From: Rahnella laticis
Lineage (GTDB): Bacteria; Pseudomonadota; Gammaproteobacteria; Enterobacterales; Enterobacteriaceae
Reading direction: 5' to 3'
DNA length: 33,207 nt
Assembly: GCF_015644585.1 (NCBI RefSeq)
Contig: NZ_JADOBI010000021.1
Location: 1-33,207, forward strand
The notes under the pieces were generated by a model. The model did no database searches. It was not told the DNA's origin and worked only from the letters and a program-made list of their open reading frames with translations. This document shows positions 33,070 through 33,207 of this stretch, in pieces. A program made the position numbers and the translations under genes. Each line of letters starts with the position of its first letter. Position 1 is the stretch's first letter.

Positions 33070-33106
33070 TTGCGGCCTGCTGAGAACTCCCTATAATGCC
33101 GCTCCA
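33070..33106 (+). promoter_or_regulatory. rRNA operon promoter P1
   Basis: TTGCGG (33070-33075) and TATAAT (33092-33097) have the 16-base spacing characteristic of rrn P1, the CTCCC before the -10 box is shared with E. coli rrn P1, and a GC-rich discriminator GCCGCTCC precedes the likely start at A33106. By position it corresponds to rrnE. Confidence 0.93.
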
Positions 33107-33189
33107 TCGACAGGGAACAACGTGAACAACATCACGAAGTGACCGGGTCGGAAAGATTAAAAACAGCGGCAGCCGGATAAAATAAACGG

Positions 33190-33195
33190 TTGACA
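33190..33195 (+). promoter_or_regulatory. -35 box of rRNA operon promoter P2
   Basis: A consensus TTGACA about 85 bases after the P1 start matches the normal distance to P2. Its -10 box and the rRNA genes lie beyond the window edge. Confidence 0.8.
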
Positions 33196-33207
33196 CTGAA
33201 TGAGGAA

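Overview
This window is an ordinary, strongly conserved core segment of a gamma-proteobacterial (Enterobacterales) chromosome. It runs from the 3' end of a 5S rRNA gene (1-66) to the promoters of another rRNA operon (33070-33195), both reading rightward. The gene order matches, from established knowledge, the rrnB-rrnE interval of Escherichia coli (about 90 min): murB-birA, coaA, thrU-tyrU-glyT-thrT-tufB, secE-nusG, rplKA, rplJL-rpoBC, thiCEFSGH, rsd, nudC-hemE-nfi, yjaG, hupA-yjaH, purHD. Protein sequences are close to but distinct from E. coli. zraPSR is missing between yjaH and purD, and a GNAT acetyltransferase sits beside coaA. This suggests an enterobacterium outside Escherichia/Salmonella, perhaps a Serratia/Rahnella/Yersinia relative; the exact genus cannot be fixed by eye.

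Layout. 1-4000: end of an rRNA operon, cell wall (murB), biotin (birA) and CoA (coaA) genes, and a GNAT enzyme. 4336-6212: one tRNA-EF-Tu operon with a strong GC-discriminator promoter. 6140-7402: a structured spacer followed by secE-nusG. 7356-18626: ribosomal proteins L11, L1, L10, L7/L12 and the two large RNA polymerase subunits, with visible L1 and L10 autoregulatory leaders and the partial terminator before rpoB. 18660-24627 (minus): a six-gene thiamine operon under a TPP riboswitch. 24677-29789: rsd, then nudC-hemE-nfi-yjaG, hupA and a lipoprotein gene. 29823-32963 (minus): purH-purD behind a PurR-box-like operator, diverging from the next rRNA promoter.

How the genes work together. Most of the window supports growth: rRNA, tRNA, EF-Tu, ribosomal proteins, RNA polymerase, SecE/NusG, HU and purine, thiamine, haem, biotin and CoA supply. 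Rsd, the sigma70 antagonist, is encoded close to the polymerase genes it acts on.

I found no mobile element, CRISPR array, phage gene or defence system, and no new multigene system. The items most worth a second look are non-coding: a 41-codon ORF between the TPP riboswitch and thiC whose Shine-Dalgarno-like sequence lies in riboswitch helix P1; a 54-bp near-palindrome between tufB and secE; the rplK promoter nested in the nusG terminator; and a perfect DnaA box plus a Fis-like palindrome upstream of rrn P1.
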